Assembly (NCBI GenBank): GCA_029204225.1
Contig: CM055109.1
Coordinates: 24,206,422 to 24,270,421 of the forward strand
Origin: Diphasiastrum complanatum
Lineage: Eukaryota > Streptophyta > Lycopodiopsida > Lycopodiales > Lycopodiaceae
Direction: 5' to 3'
Length of the DNA: 64,000 nt
The notes beneath the pieces are model-generated. The model did no database searches. It was not told the origin of the DNA and saw nothing but the letters and a program-made list of their open reading frames with translations. A program made the position numbers and the translations under genes. Below, piece by piece: positions 33,435 to 45,994 of the stretch (positions within the stretch are counted from its first letter, which is position 1; every line of letters starts with the position of its first letter).

Positions 33435-36400
33435 TGGTGTCGGAGTAGTTTCATTAGATACAATATGGCTACTACAATTTAGGTGAGGATTACAATCAAT
33501 CTGTGGCGCGAACTATCGGATATGAGAGTTCAAGATAAAAACACTCCTAAAAGGCGAAGGGATATGGTTAGTGACCGATCTCACAGAGCAAAAGCCTCCA
33601 GAGGAAGATCCAAGGAGAGCGGATTGGATAAGGAAGGATGAACGCGCAATGGCGATCATCGTATCCTCCATAAATGAAGAAATCCTCATGCAGATTGAAG
33701 ATTGCCAAAACAATCATGAAGCGTGGGAGAAACTAAAGCAGAAGTACGAAGTGAGGACATCCGCATCGATAATGCACCTCCACAATCAGCTACAGAGTTT
33801 GCGATGGGATGGCAACGAGCTGGATTAGCATGTAGAGAAGATCAAGACGATCTTCGCTTAGCTCTCTGCATCTGGACAAGAGCATCAAGTCCCAGCACCC
33901 CAGCAATTGATGTACTTCATGAAATCTCTACCCTCATCTTGAGCTTGTCTGAGATGACATTCAAAAGAGTAGTCAATCTCGTTGTAGACGAAAGATTGAT
34001 GAGAGATGAAGGAGAAGCAAACAATGACCAGGAGACGGCCCTTTCCATAAGGGGAAAGAAGAACAAAAACAAGCCCAAGATCGACAAGACTCAAATGAGG
34101 TCTTCGACGAGCAAAAACCATGATCTGATGATTTTCTCTACGAAGATTAGTTTGCAGTTTTGAAATTTTTTTGATTTTTACAAACGATTTTTGGATTTTT
34201 TCTATTTTTTCAAAATCTGTTGGGAAGTAGCTCTTGCAAGCTTCTATGCAAGTCTAGAACTATATCCTGGAGCTGCTGCCAGTCATGCGGAGGTTACTTT
34301 CCACTGGTGTTAGAGAAAATCTCTACAAATCTGTTATCAGTATGTAGAATTATAGATTTAGGTCATAAGGTGAGATTGAGTCTGATCAATGCAGAATTAT
34401 GAATAGGAGTAATAAGATCCTTGCACTCGGCAAGAGGCATGGATACTTATATAGATTGGCACATTGTTATTCTAATTCTAGTCAAGTCTCAAAAACCTCT
34501 ATTAATTTCAATAAAGCATTACTATGGCATCATCGGTTAGGACACTTGAATTATGCATCTGTTTCGAACATGTCCAGAGAATCCCTAGTACTTGATCTCG
34601 ACTATCCTTTTGGTAAAGTCGATCTCCTTGTCTGCCATAGCTACATCCTTGGAAAGCAGACTAGGATTCCTTTTAGATCAAGTCATAGACATACAACAAA
34701 AAGTCTGTTAGATGTTGTTCATACAGATATATGTGGAGCTATGAAAACTCCCTCTTTACTTGATGAAAAGTATTTCATTACCTTTGAATTCTCCAGAAGA
34801 ACAGCTGTTTAATTTATTAGACAAAAATCAGAAGCTTTCATCAAGTTCAGACAATTCAAAGAGCATGCAAGAAAATCAAACTGGAATCAAAACACTGATG
34901 TCATCTAACGGGGGAGAATATATCTCCATCGAATTCAAGAAGTACTGCCTTAACAACGACATTGAGCAACAATACATTACCTCTTATTCGCCTTAGTCAA
35001 ATGGTCTTGCTGAGAGAAAGAACAAAACCTTAGTTGAATCGACAAAGTGTATGTTATCACATGCGACACTTCCAAAGTCCTTCTGGACTGAAGCTGTTTC
35101 AATAGCAACATGTATTCAAAACAGATGTCCTACTAAAGGTCTCTCAGACAAAACACCATTCAAAGTTTGGACAGGTACCAAACCTTCTCTATCAAACTTA
35201 TGAGTTTTTGGATGTACTGCTTATGCGTAGATTCCTCATGATCTCAGGAAGAAGCTCGACTTCCAGAGAATCAAATGTATTTTCATCAACTACACTACTT
35301 TAGATCAAGCCTACAAGTTGTTCGGTCCCATTGAGTCGAAGATATTCACTAGGCCAGATGTCATCTTCATCGAAGATAAGTTTATCGACCTCAAGGGAAA
35401 AGGCAGTGCCCATGTAGCTGACCTGTCAGATTCTCCTGACATATTGAACTTTCTAGTTCTTTAGTCGACTATTCCTATCGAAGGTCCAAGCTCATCTACT
35501 TTCGACGAACAACAAATTAACGGTGAATCCGAAGAGATGATAATGCAGTTCAACAACTATAGTATGATAAAAATGATCAACTTCCTCTATTTTCCAGAAG
35601 ATCATCAAGAGCTAGCAGACCACCTATCAGGTATATCGAGGAGTCTACAGCCTACCTTGTTCATGAGCTGACGACTATCGAAGAGGCACTCAGTCAGCCC
35701 GATTCCGATCTCTAGAAAGAAGCTATGGATAAAGAGTATTCATCTCTTATCAAGAACCAAACATAGATGATTGTCGATTTACCTGCTCGCAAAAACGTAG
35801 TTAATTGCAAATGGATTTTCAAAGTCAAGTGCAAAGCAGACGGAAGCATTGACAGAAGAAAAGCCCGACTTGTCGCCAGAGGATTTTCTCAGGTATACAA
35901 CATCAATTACACTGATACTTTCAGTCCAGTAGTCAAACATTCTTCTATTCGACTTTTATTATCGTTTGTTGCTGTAATAGATTTGAAAATTCATCAAATG
36001 GATGTACAGACAACATATCTCAATGGAGCTATTGAAGAAGACATTTACATGGTGCAACCCGTAGGTTATATTAACGAGGGTAAACACAATCATGCGTGTA
36101 AACTCCATAAGGCACTTTATGGCTTAAAGCAATTTGCTCGAGCATGGTTTCAAAGGATCAATACTTTTCTTATTGATCACAACTACACACCTAGCTCTTC
36201 AGATTCAAATGTTTACTTCAAGACAATGCAACAGTCTTTTATCATTATCACTTTGTATGTGGACGACACATTGCTCTTCAACAAAAGTATCGATCTGATA
36301 AAAGAAGACAAGTCAATGCTATCTTTTGAATTCTACATGGCCAATCTGGGCAAATCTCTTTTCTGTCCTGATATTCAAATCCACAGAGACAAAAATCGAA

Positions 36401-36830
36401 AGTTGAACTACATTACTCAATAGAGGTACATCTACAATATGTTAGTCAGATATAATCTGGTTAATTGCAAGTTAGCTCTCTCACCAATGGGTCCAAGTGT
36501 CAAATTGTCAAAAGACCAGTGTCCTCAAACAATTCAAGAGAAGGAGCAGATGTGTGAGTATCCTTATCATTCAATAATAGGATCTCTTATGTACGCAATG
36601 GTGTAACACATTGGAAGGCTCTTATTAGAGTCATGAGATATCTTCGAGCTACTATAGACTTTTGCATTTGTTATGGAGCAGTCGACAACGACAAATGCAA
36701 TTTACTCATTGGTTTTATAGATGCAAGTTGGGCAGGAGATATAGACACTCATAAATCCATTTCTGGATGTACATTCTTCATCTTCATCCAAATGTTCATC
36801 CACTTCTATGGATTCTCCCGTGTTTTACAC
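33435..36830 (+). mobile_element. Copia element internal region, heavily mutated
   Basis: Gag: 33571-33830 (IVSSINEEILMQIEDC, AWEKLKQKYEV), then frameshifts. GAG-pre-integrase: LLWHHRLGHLNYASV at about 34520. Integrase: SNGGEYISIEFKKYC and the NGLAERKNKTLVES block at about 34900-35040. RT: 35767-36423, with NCKWIFKVK, ARLVARGFSQ, MDVQTTYLNG, ALYGLKQFARAW and a YVDDTLLF catalytic loop, mostly intact. RNase H: FIDASWAGDIDTHKSISGCTF at about 36711-36770. It contains many stops, and homology ends near 36830 before the 3' LTR. Confidence 0.92.
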
Positions 36831-36899
36831 AGTCTGTAGAATTACAAGTGTTTTTACACAGTCTGCAGAAATACACGAAGTTTGACAATAGTGTTAGAA

Positions 36900-37370
36900 A
36901 TTTTCTCTCACTACAAAACCAGACACCGTTCATCTTTTTGCTACAGTCAATTTTCTCTTCAAGTGACACTGTCAAAAATTGCAAGTAAAAAATAGTGTCA
37001 CATTTTTCGCCTGTCATGAATTGCGAGTAAAAATGCAGTGTTGCGTTTTTTGCATTTCTTGCCTCTTAGGAATTGCGAGTAAAAATGCAATGTCACATTT
37101 TTTGCATTTTTCAAAGTGTCTCAAATATTAAGGAAATGACTTTGGCAAAGTGTGGGGCTATCCCAATATTCAGGAAATGAGATTTTGCGACACTGTTGCA
37201 TTTCTCACAAAAGTCACATTTTTTGCCTGTGGTAGTTTACATTCATTTTTGTAGAGTGTCTCATTTTTTGCCTATGGCAGCTTACATTCATTTCTGCAGA
37301 GTGTCACATTTTCTACAGAGTGATAGTCACGTTCATTTATGCAGACAGATTGTTTATGGCCAAATGTCAC
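36900..37370. repeat. Degenerate short tandem repeats with a CACTACAAAA start
   Basis: CACTACAAAA at 36909 begins a run of units. Three contain AATTGC(A/G)AGTAAAAA and GTGTCACATTTTTTGC (36970-37110), and three contain TTGCCTGTGG(C)AGTTTACATTCATTT (37220-37345). The organisation recalls subterminal repeats of CACTA-type DNA transposons. A near-inverse TTTTGTAGAGTG lies at about 37249. No transposase is present. Confidence 0.5.
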
Positions 37371-38030
37371 CGCTTATCAGCAAGCAACTTATGAGAAGAA
37401 CTGGATGAATGCCAACAGACTCTAGCCAACTGGCAGCCATATTTGACGACCTAATTGCTTAGTATAAATAACTATTCATATTTCAACATCTTAATTATTA
37501 GATCAGATCAAGTATTGAATAGTTAGCTCTCTCTCAAGATTGCAAGCTTGAACACTCTTGAGCATTCTAGCTCAGTTCTTTAGAGTTTTTTTAAAGATTG
37601 CTATTGCGCTTACTACTTATCAGTAGTCGCGCTTAATTCAAACTTTTATTTAGTCACTCAGAAATAGTTTAGAGTACGCGGCTTTGATCCGCAAACTTGT
37701 TGTACTCATTTACTTCTCTTTCTTTCATACTGAATCAATACTATCTTTTATTGCATTCAGATTTGTCTCAAAATGTATGCATTTCTGTAATTCTTCATGA
37801 CAGCTTATTTTTCTGATAATTCAATGCTTAAATATTTGGCCACGTAATCACTATAGTACTGATGATTTCAAAGTTAGTTAATATAAGATCGAACATGATT
37901 TTTATCACTATTGTTTTGCTCAAAATTGATAAGCGTAGTCATGCATGAAGAAAGATGAAGATAGTTTATTTCGCTATGCACAATAAGTTTTCTTTCTTGT
38001 CGTTCGAATTATTTTTATTCGATTCTTTTA
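37371..38030. other. No gene seen; LTR-like AT-rich stretch
   Basis: A TATA-like AGTATAAATAAC at about 37459 is followed by CT-rich leader-like sequence. It could be an LTR, but no ends or primer site were found. Confidence 0.3.
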
Positions 38031-38039
38031 GACCTATCT

Positions 38040-40870
38040 TTTACACAACTCTTTTCAGCATTTATAGAACTTCCTGTAGGTTTTTCACCCAAAAGGAAAG
38101 TTGATCATAAAATTGGACTTGTACCTAGTTCAATTCCGATCGCACAACATCCTTATCGGATGAGTGCATCGGAAGAGACTAAGGTTAATAGACAATTACA
38201 GGATTACCTGAAGAAGAGGCGAGGACATCTAGAAAGTCTCCTTGGGCATGACCAGTGGTTCTAGTGGCCAAAAAAGATGAGACTATATGGTTTTGCGTAG
38301 ATTATAAGAAATTGAACAAGGTAACTATTAAGAATAGATATTCACTGCCGCGGATGGATGACCTAATAGATTATCTTGGTGGTGCTATGTACTTTACCAA
38401 GATAGATCTAAGGTCTAGATACTATCAGAAACGGATTAGGGCAGAAGATATACCAAAAATGGGTTTTCAAACTCGCTTTGGACACTACGAATTTTTTGTG
38501 TTGCCTTTGGTTTAACCAATGCACCGGCAACTTTCCAACAGATGATGAACGATTTGTTCACGCCATATTTGGGAAGATTCATAGTGGTATTCTTAGATGA
38601 TATCTTAGTGTTCAGTAAGACTTTGGCGGAACATAAAGAGCATCTTAGGATTGTCCTGGACATCCTAAGAAGGGAAAAGCTCTTTTCCAAAGAGTCTAAG
38701 TGTGACTTTTTTGCTAAGGAATTGTCCTACTTGGGACATAAGATTTCCGAACGAGGTGTGGAGATTTAGCCCGATCATATCTAGAAGGTTATTGATTGGC
38801 CTATTCTTACCACAGTTCGAGAAATCAAGTCTTTCTTGGAGTTTGTAGGATTTTTTCGTCGGCATATACCCCAATTTGCTCGATTGGCATTTCCTCTTAT
38901 CCAGGCCTTGAAAGGCTATAAGAAGCTAAGTTGGAGGGCTAAGAGTCAACTAGTGCAGTGGACGGATGATATGAATAATTGTTTTGAGTTGCTCAAGAAA
39001 AGTGTAACTTCAGCACCAATACTAATCATTGGCAATCCTAATAATACTTTTGTGGTTAGGACCAATGCTAATGATTATGCTATTGGAGCTGTTTTGATGC
39101 AGGATGGACATCCTATTGTTTATGAAAACAAGAAACTCAATCCTGCTCAATCTAAGTATTGTACCTATGAGAAGAAATTGTTTGCAATTATTCATGCCTT
39201 GAAAATTTGATGACATTATTTGTATGGAGCCAGATTTGAGGTTTTGACGGATCATCAGACTCTTCGATATTTCTATGATGCTACAGATTTAAAGGAGAGG
39301 CAAGCTAGATGGGCTGAGCTGGATGCAAATCTTTGATTTTTTTATACGTTATTGTAAAGGAAGTCAAAATACTCCAGCGGATGCTTTGAGTCATTTACCG
39401 GTTATTAATCAGTTACGCTTTACTGCTATAAAATCGGAGTTGTTTCAGTCTCTCCAAGGACTTTATGAGTTCGATCCTTTTTTTGAAAAGTATTGGCAAC
39501 AAGTACTTTCTGGGGTCGATTCAGGTATGCAAGATTCCTCGAATCAGGGAAAGATTGAAATGGATTTTGCTATTCAAAACAGAATTTTGTTTTGTAAAGG
39601 CAAGGTGTGTGTATCGGAGAATGACACAATAAGGGCCAAATCTTGCATGAGTGTCATGATAGTCCATGCGCAGGACATCCGGGTATACAAAGAGCACTTG
39701 AATTAGTTCAACGACAATTTTGTGGCCTAAGATGAAAAGTCAAGTAGAGGCCTATGTATTTAAATGTGCTAAGTGCCAGTTAAATAAAGCAGAGAGACTA
39801 AAAGCTAATAGATATTTCTACCAAAAAGTGGGAAAGTATATGTATGGATTCTGTGGTCGGGCTTCCACGTACATGGAAGGGCCACGATTCGGTTTGGGTC
39901 ATTGTTGATAGACTTACGAAGTTTTCTCAATTTATCCCAACAAAAACTACTATTAAAGCTTCAGAACTAGCTCAACTAAGCTTTTTCGACTATACGGGCT
40001 GCCTTGCGATATTGTCAGTGACCGTGACCCAAAATTCACTGGGAATTTTGGACAAGCAGTGTTTGAAAAATTGGAAACAACTTTAAGTATGAGTTCTACA
40101 GATCTTCCAGAATCAAATGATGAAATGGAAAGGACCAATCAAACGATGGAGGATATGTTATGAGCATATGTGGGCCATCGGTAGTCTGATTTGTAAAATT
40201 ACCTTCCACTAGTGGAATCTGCATATACTAGTGCAAAACACTCAGCGACTAGATTCAGCCCTTGCTTATGTATGGTTATCAACCTCAATTACCGATTAGT
40301 GTTTGCATGAAGAACCTTAGGGTGCAAGCCGTAGCTGATTTCCTTGCAGATTTGCAAGAAATGTTACAACTGGCTAAAAATAGCATAAGAAGTGCCCAAG
40401 ACAGGGCAAGACACTATGCTGATCTATCTCGGAAGCACAAGATATTCATGGTCAATGACTGGGTGTTTTTGAGAGTCCTCACTCTAGGGGATTGTGCAAA
40501 GTTGGCGCCTAGGTATTGCGGTCCTTTTAAGGTTATCCAAGTGATAAACAAGGTCACATACAAACTAGAACTTCTAGCTAATGTTGGAATTCATCCTGTT
40601 TTCCACGTTAGTAAGTTGAAACCCTCGTTGGGGGTTGGAGAAACTCTAGTTCCTATGGAAGATCTAGTGGAGCTTCTTCGTGATGAGTCCACGAGTGGAC
40701 CACCTGAACCCGAGGCGATTGTTAATAGTTGGCAGAAAATTCTAAAGAATAGAGTGCTTCAGAAATTTTTAGTCAGGTGGAGGAGTAAATCAGAAGAAGA
40801 GGAATCCTGGGAAAAGGAGTCTGATCTCCAGAAGAATTTTCCAAATTTTTTCCTACAAGGAAAAATTTAA
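38040..40870 (+). mobile_element. Ty3/gypsy (chromovirus-type) pol, 5' truncated and frameshifted
   Basis: [55 protein letters not shown], then after a frameshift near 38510 APATFQQMMND and a VVFLDDILVFSKT catalytic loop. RNase H: FVVRTNANDYAIGAVLMQ. Connection: GSQNTPADALSHLP. Integrase: VVGLPRTWKGHDSVWVIVDRLTKFSQF, and a C-terminal GPFKVIQVINKVTYKLEL with GIHPVFHVSKLKPSLG. It ends in a chromodomain-like FLVRWRSKSEEEESWEKESDL. Gag, protease and 5' LTR are missing. Numerous stops mean it is inactive. Confidence 0.93.
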
Positions 40871-40886
40871 GTTTAGGGGAAAGGAA

Positions 40887-41940
40887 TGTTACATACCTAT
40901 GTAACTAGCAGTACTTCAGTGATCCCTATATGTCCATTTAGTGTTGGGGGCTAAATGACAAGTTACCCTTGGCTAAGAGGTACCTTTAGGATTAAGGGTA
41001 GGTGCCTTTGGATAAGGGCATGCAAGTGACTCTACCTTGGTCGGAGGTATGGAATCAAATTACCCTTGGATAAGGGGTACTCTTAAGATTAAGGGTATGT
41101 GCCTTTAGATTATGGTACTGGTGTCCTTGGATAAGGGCAGGTAGGTGTCTATGCCTTGGTCAGAAATATGGAACCTAGTGAGGTGTTAGAAAGTCATTAC
41201 CATGGGTGTTTGGCTATTTTTCTAAACCTTGGGCATCAACCTTGAACCATATCACTTTATTTGTCTTGGTCCCAAAGTATACAAGCACAACTTGGGCAAT
41301 GGGACCTAGTAGGAGGGCGCCCTTCCAAAGGGTCCATTGAGTTCCCAACTCCCACAAGAAAAACATTCAAAGAGTCATAAGTTATGGAATAAGTCTCTTG
41401 ACCTTCCATAAGCCTATGAAGGTTCCTTAACTCCCCTAGGCCTCTCTCTTTCTCATTGGTTGTGCATGGAGCTCCATAGTGTATTGGAGGGTGCCAATTG
41501 CCATCTATATGAGGAGAGGAGGGCGCCATTGGGAGGAGGAGAGATCTCTCTTATTTGCTATGCTTATGCTCTAGTGTGGCGACTAGTGTATAGAGTGTTT
41601 TCTTGTGTGTAGTATGCTTAGAGATTGGATCTTGCTTATGGTATGGGACATAAGTAGGGTTTACATCTTGAGTATGCTATGGTGTGTGGTGGTATGCTTG
41701 TGGTTAGTTATTGGTTATCAAGGGGGTGCTAGATTAGCCTAGATGCAAGATTGCATGTGCTAGCTAGCTATGGTTGGGTGGTGAATACTTGAGGCCACTT
41801 GTTATCTACCTTTGTGATTAAGATTAGGGACACAGGTGGAGGAGAGATCCATGGAGGCTTGAAGATCCTTACTTGCAGGTGGAGGCATTCTAGCTTGGCG
41901 TTGGGGAGCATCTTGGAGCTTGCAGGTTACTTGGAAGCAC
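40887..41940 (+). mobile_element. 3' LTR of the gypsy element (end uncertain)
   Basis: A polypurine tract AGGGGAAAGGA lies just after the pol stop, and TGTTACATACC starts the LTR at 40887. Inside, 40963-41058 and 41060-41174 are a diverged tandem duplication (TTACCCTTGG, GGATTAAGGGTA, CCTTGGTC). The right end is set only by the start of copia gag homology at about 41951. Confidence 0.6.
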
Positions 41941-41950
41941 TACCTTTGGA

Positions 41951-42590
41951 TTAGGAGGACTTCCTGACTTCACTTGTAAAAACCTCCACCTGCAAGGATG
42001 CACCATCAAGCTTTGATTGCAACCTATGTTCTTCAGCTAATAAGATTTCTTGCAAGTCAACCACACTTGGCAAGATTCTTTGAATGAAAAAACTCTGCAC
42101 AAGGTTAGCATGTTTATCTAGCAAACCATTCAACATAACCTGGACTATTTCACCATCTTTTATGCTTTCATCAATGCATGGTAGATCATCACTTAAGGAC
42201 TTAACCCTCAATACAAATGCATGAACACTTTCTCCCTCTCTTTGCCTACTAGAAAATATTTGCCTCCTTAGGGTCAATACCCTAGATGTGGACTTTGATT
42301 CAAAGAGCTTCTTCAAGACATTTCATGTCTCACTTGCACTTTGAGTCTTACCAACTTCCTTGAGAAGTTCATTGGTAGCATTCATCTTAATGATATGAAG
42401 AGCCCTTTTAGCCTTTTTATCAAACCTTTTTTGCTCTTGAACTGTGCGCGGTCTCTCTTCAATTCCTATAAACTATGTCCACGAGTTCATTCAACTCAAG
42501 TAAGGACTCCATCCTCACTTTTCAGGTAGAGTAGTTTGATGAGCTCAACCTATCATTAGTTTTTAAGATGATCCCACCATTTGAAGCCAT
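41951..42590 (-). mobile_element. Copia gag fragment, minus strand
   Basis: From MASNGG-like sequence near 42590, then KSTSRVLTLRRQIF, HAFVLRVKSLSDDL, CIDESIKDGEIVQVMLNGLLDKHANLVQSF and VVDLQEILLAEEHRLQS. This aligns closely with the Gag of the complete element at 57.2-57.9 kb. Stops interrupt the first third. It is cut off at about 41951 by the gypsy LTR, so protease and pol are lost. Confidence 0.9.
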
Positions 42591-43086
42591 GAATATAATG
42601 ATTTTTCAACTTTTAGATTCTGTCCTAATACACCTAGCACTCACTTTTCTCTCAACAAATGATGGATAAGGATATCTCAGAAGATATAGGACCCTAAAAC
42701 ACTTCTATCTTGAACCTGACTGGTTTCCAAGCATAGAAAAGAAGATTGAGACACATGCAACACTTTGCACACACTAAGAATTGATTACAAACTCAAACCA
42801 ACCTGAACACACTCATGCTTAAGCTCTCAAACTTTCCAGCAAGTGACCAAATCAAGTTTTGGTGTGAAGAGTTACTTGCATTCTTAGAAAATACACAAGA
42901 CTAGGCTACCAAGAATACCTAGAATTGAACAAACTTGATCAACATATGGTCAACACACTAAGATATTGATTCAACCTGTAAAACCACATGTAAACCATAC
43001 TTCTAAAAGTTTATAAACTCCAGCAATTGATAAATACAAGCTTTAGAGGTGAATGAAAGAATAGCAGCCAACTAGCTCAAATACCA

Positions 43087-44642
43087 TGTGAAAAAAAATG
43101 GATCTTGAATGGATCCAAACTCCCAAAATACTTGGGTAAGAACTTTGCACAACAAGCTACAAAAGCTAGAAATGGCAAATATCCTAATGCTACCTTTGAT
43201 ACACATGACTTGACAAAGCATTCAAGAGACAAAAGAAACTAATAAAAGGTACTGATGGCAGCCAAAAATAACAACAAACAGGGTGCCCAATGTTAGCAAC
43301 AAAGTAAAATCAAAGTAAAATAAAACACCATGGCATGTGTATTGTAAGTCCACTGTGAGTACTTGTTAATAAACTCCTACCATGGCATGTGTGTTATAAG
43401 TCCATGGGTAGAAACTTAATTAAATTCTAAACTTTTAAGCTAGAAAACTTAACTTGGAGAACTTAAACTTAGAAACTTAAGCTTAGAAAATAAAAGATTC
43501 TAAGTTATCTTGAGTTCTACCTTTAGAGTCTTAGGCTTTCTAAGTTAGGAGTGGAGAAGTTTAGAAGTCTTAGAATTGCAAGTTTTAGAAATTAATCTCA
43601 TAAGTTAGTAGAAGCTTATGGAAGGCCCTTCTTGCTATAAGAAGAGAGACATTTCCCTTGTAGAATAACACTCTGAGATTATGCTAAATTGCTCTCTCTT
43701 TGAGATTGTCATTCTATTTCTTTGTGTTCCCATTGGAAGGTGCATAGCTTGAGGGAAGGTGCTCGAGCCTCCTCTTGCCTCCTTTCATTGGTTTTACTTG
43801 TGGCATGTTTTTATTTGCTTATTGCTTAGTATTAGCCACAAGTCATATTTTCTAATCCCTTTTGGGTGTTAAGTAGGATTTAGTTCTCTTGCTAGTTGGA
43901 AAGCCTTAGCAAGATTTTATTCGTTGATCCTTGCTAGTTGGGTAAGCCTTAGCAAGTTTATTTTGTTTATTGGACATTGGCTAGTTGGGTATCGCCTTAG
44001 CCACACCTTAGTTAGTTTTATTTCCGTTCCGAGCACCAGTTGGGAAAGCCTTGGTGCTCCCTCCTTGTTTATCTTTTATTCACAGTTGAAAGCTTGTAGA
44101 ACTTAGAAGGTGGATGACCGGTCTACCACTATACTACGCACGAACCCCTCATTAGACCTAGCCACCGTAGAAAGTAGAAATACTTCCAACACCCAACAAC
44201 AACCTACACTTTTGGAAACCTCTTAAGATCGTATAGTACAAAAGCTTGAAGACAATACACAAGACAATGCTCTCAATGGAGGAAGAAACAAGTGACAATA
44301 ATCTATTGATCTCAATGAATCATACAATAGGTTTTTCCAACCTGTTTCTCCACGCATTTACTACTATTTATGGATGAGGAAGATGACTCTCTCTCCTCTC
44401 TTTAAAAGGTACTTGACTTTGAATATTTCCTATATAGGAAAAATAGCTAAAAATGACATATTTGACCAAAATACATCAAAATGGTCTCATTTCGAAGGGT
44501 CTGAAGTTTGACACTTCTTCATATTGAAAAAATACAGTAAATAAAAAACTTTAGGCCTAGTTCACACATGTGAAACTCCAGTACCAAAACTATGTACACA
44601 AATTGCCAATTTAGGCCTCAAACTAGCTAGGAAATGTTAACA
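43087..44642 (-). mobile_element. 5' LTR of the minus-strand copia fragment, split by a solo LTR
   Basis: On the minus strand the LTR starts TGTTAACATTTCC at 44642 and ends TTCACA at 43087, followed by primer site TGGTATTTGAGC. Removing the 901-base insertion and one target copy leaves 650 bases, close to the 643 and 654 bases of the LTRs at 56 and 61 kb. Confidence 0.75.
43291..44191. mobile_element. Solo LTR with perfect 5-base target duplication
   Basis: TGTTAGCAAC at 43291 and TACTTCCAACA ending at 44191 are LTR-type ends (TGTT/AACA). CCCAA flanks both sides (43286-43290 and 44192-44196). The 901 bases contain no coding block, so this is a solo LTR left by recombination between two LTRs or a small non-coding element. 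Confidence 0.88.
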
Positions 44643-45635
44643 ATTTTCACACCATCCACGCACACCGCCAGCCCTTCCCACTCTTCTCCCTTCCTCAATG
44701 TCACGTCTATGACCCCTAGCCCCATCTGTCCAGTTGCCATGTCCCCCATCTCATCCACTCTTGCAGCACTCATATCTTCCCCCATCACGACTCTAGCCAT
44801 CGCTACGTCACCCCCCATTATCGTCACCCTTCCACTCACCTCATCTCATGTTCGTCCAATCGTCATTCCATCCATCACCGCCATAGCCACCCCCATCCTT
44901 ACCACCATCGCCACTACCACAATTCCTCCTATCACCACCATCTCCCTTACTCCATCACTCCCTCCATCCATTTTAATCATGCTACCTTCGGCAGGCTGGA
45001 ATACTCAAGCGTTGGATTGCTGGAACCTTAACAAGCCTCCAACAATAACTTCACCAACTACTCACTGAACGAGAAAATTGAGCCTAACTGGTAGCTGGGT
45101 TGGAATTTTTCTGGACAGACTTGACCATGCGTGTGTCTGCAACAGAGGACAATAATGGAAGGGGCCGGGACTGCTAAAAATAACAATATTGCTCTTTTTG
45201 GGCCGCCGTTCAAGACCTTTCCAAAACATTTTTACAAAGGAAAGAGAAAAGGTCAGATAGGTCGGGGATTTATACATGGGTGAGGGTAGTTTATACAAGG
45301 TGAGATTCCTAGATACAGGGGTCTGTCGACACCACATCTAACCTATAGAACTAGATCTAACCTAATTCCTATTTGGATTAATAAGGGACGATCTAAATCT
45401 AGGGCTAGGCTATGTTACGACTTTAATCTACCTGCCTAGATATAATGCTATTCTAACTTCTTGAGGCTAAGGTTAATCTTAGCCTAATCCTAGACTACGT
45501 ATTCTACAAACCGGCTGATTATCCGAACTAACTCTAAGTCTAGCCTAGCTAATCTAATAGGTCTAGATATCTTAAGATTTATCTGAAACACTGTCTCAGT
45601 TTATTTTGGACTTTTTTAAAATTTTTGGACTATTT
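44643..45635. other. Low-complexity C/A-rich stretch and AT-rich spacer, no gene
   Basis: 44643-45068 is a Thr/Pro/Ile/Ser-rich frame from CCATC and ACCATCGCC-type simple sequence. Composition bias explains the open frame. The rest has only short frames. Confidence 0.5.
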
Positions 45636-45639
45636 TTGG

Positions 45640-45790
45640 GATGTGGCAGCTCCACCCGCAGCGACGCGTGGAGCCTCTCGAAAAAAAAATGATTTTTTTT
45701 TTCTCAAAAAAATTTGTTTTTGTTTTTTTATCTTTTTGTTTTTTTATATATTTTTAATATGGGAGGCTCCACCCATCACAGCGGTTAACA
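45640..45790. repeat. GC-rich inverted module with poly-T spacers
   Basis: GGCAGCTCCACCCGCAGCG..CGTGGAGCCTC and GGGAGGCTCCACCCATC.AGCGG lie on either side of A and T runs. They are the same module as the array at 61620-62165. Confidence 0.7.
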
Positions 45791-45966
45791 TATATATCAT
45801 AATATATACAACAATTTGTGTATATGCATGAGCGAGGTGATAGGATGTATGGGGGTAAGTTTCTTTATGTATGCGAAGGGTGCATCTTCCCATATATATG
45901 TATATTTCATGTACATTGAGGGGTCGGCCTATAAAAGATTTCCCTCCTCTCCCATAAAAGGTTCTC

Positions 45967-45989
45967 TCTCACACACACACACACACACA
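45967..45989. repeat. (CA)n microsatellite
   Basis: A short CA tract between the GC-rich module and the heptamer array. Confidence 0.95.
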
Positions 45990-45994
45990 TGCTA

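Noticed and set aside
44634-45068. 144-codon Thr/Pro/Ile/Ser-rich ORF
   Set aside because: Low-complexity C/A-rich DNA keeps several frames open; no domain or start context.
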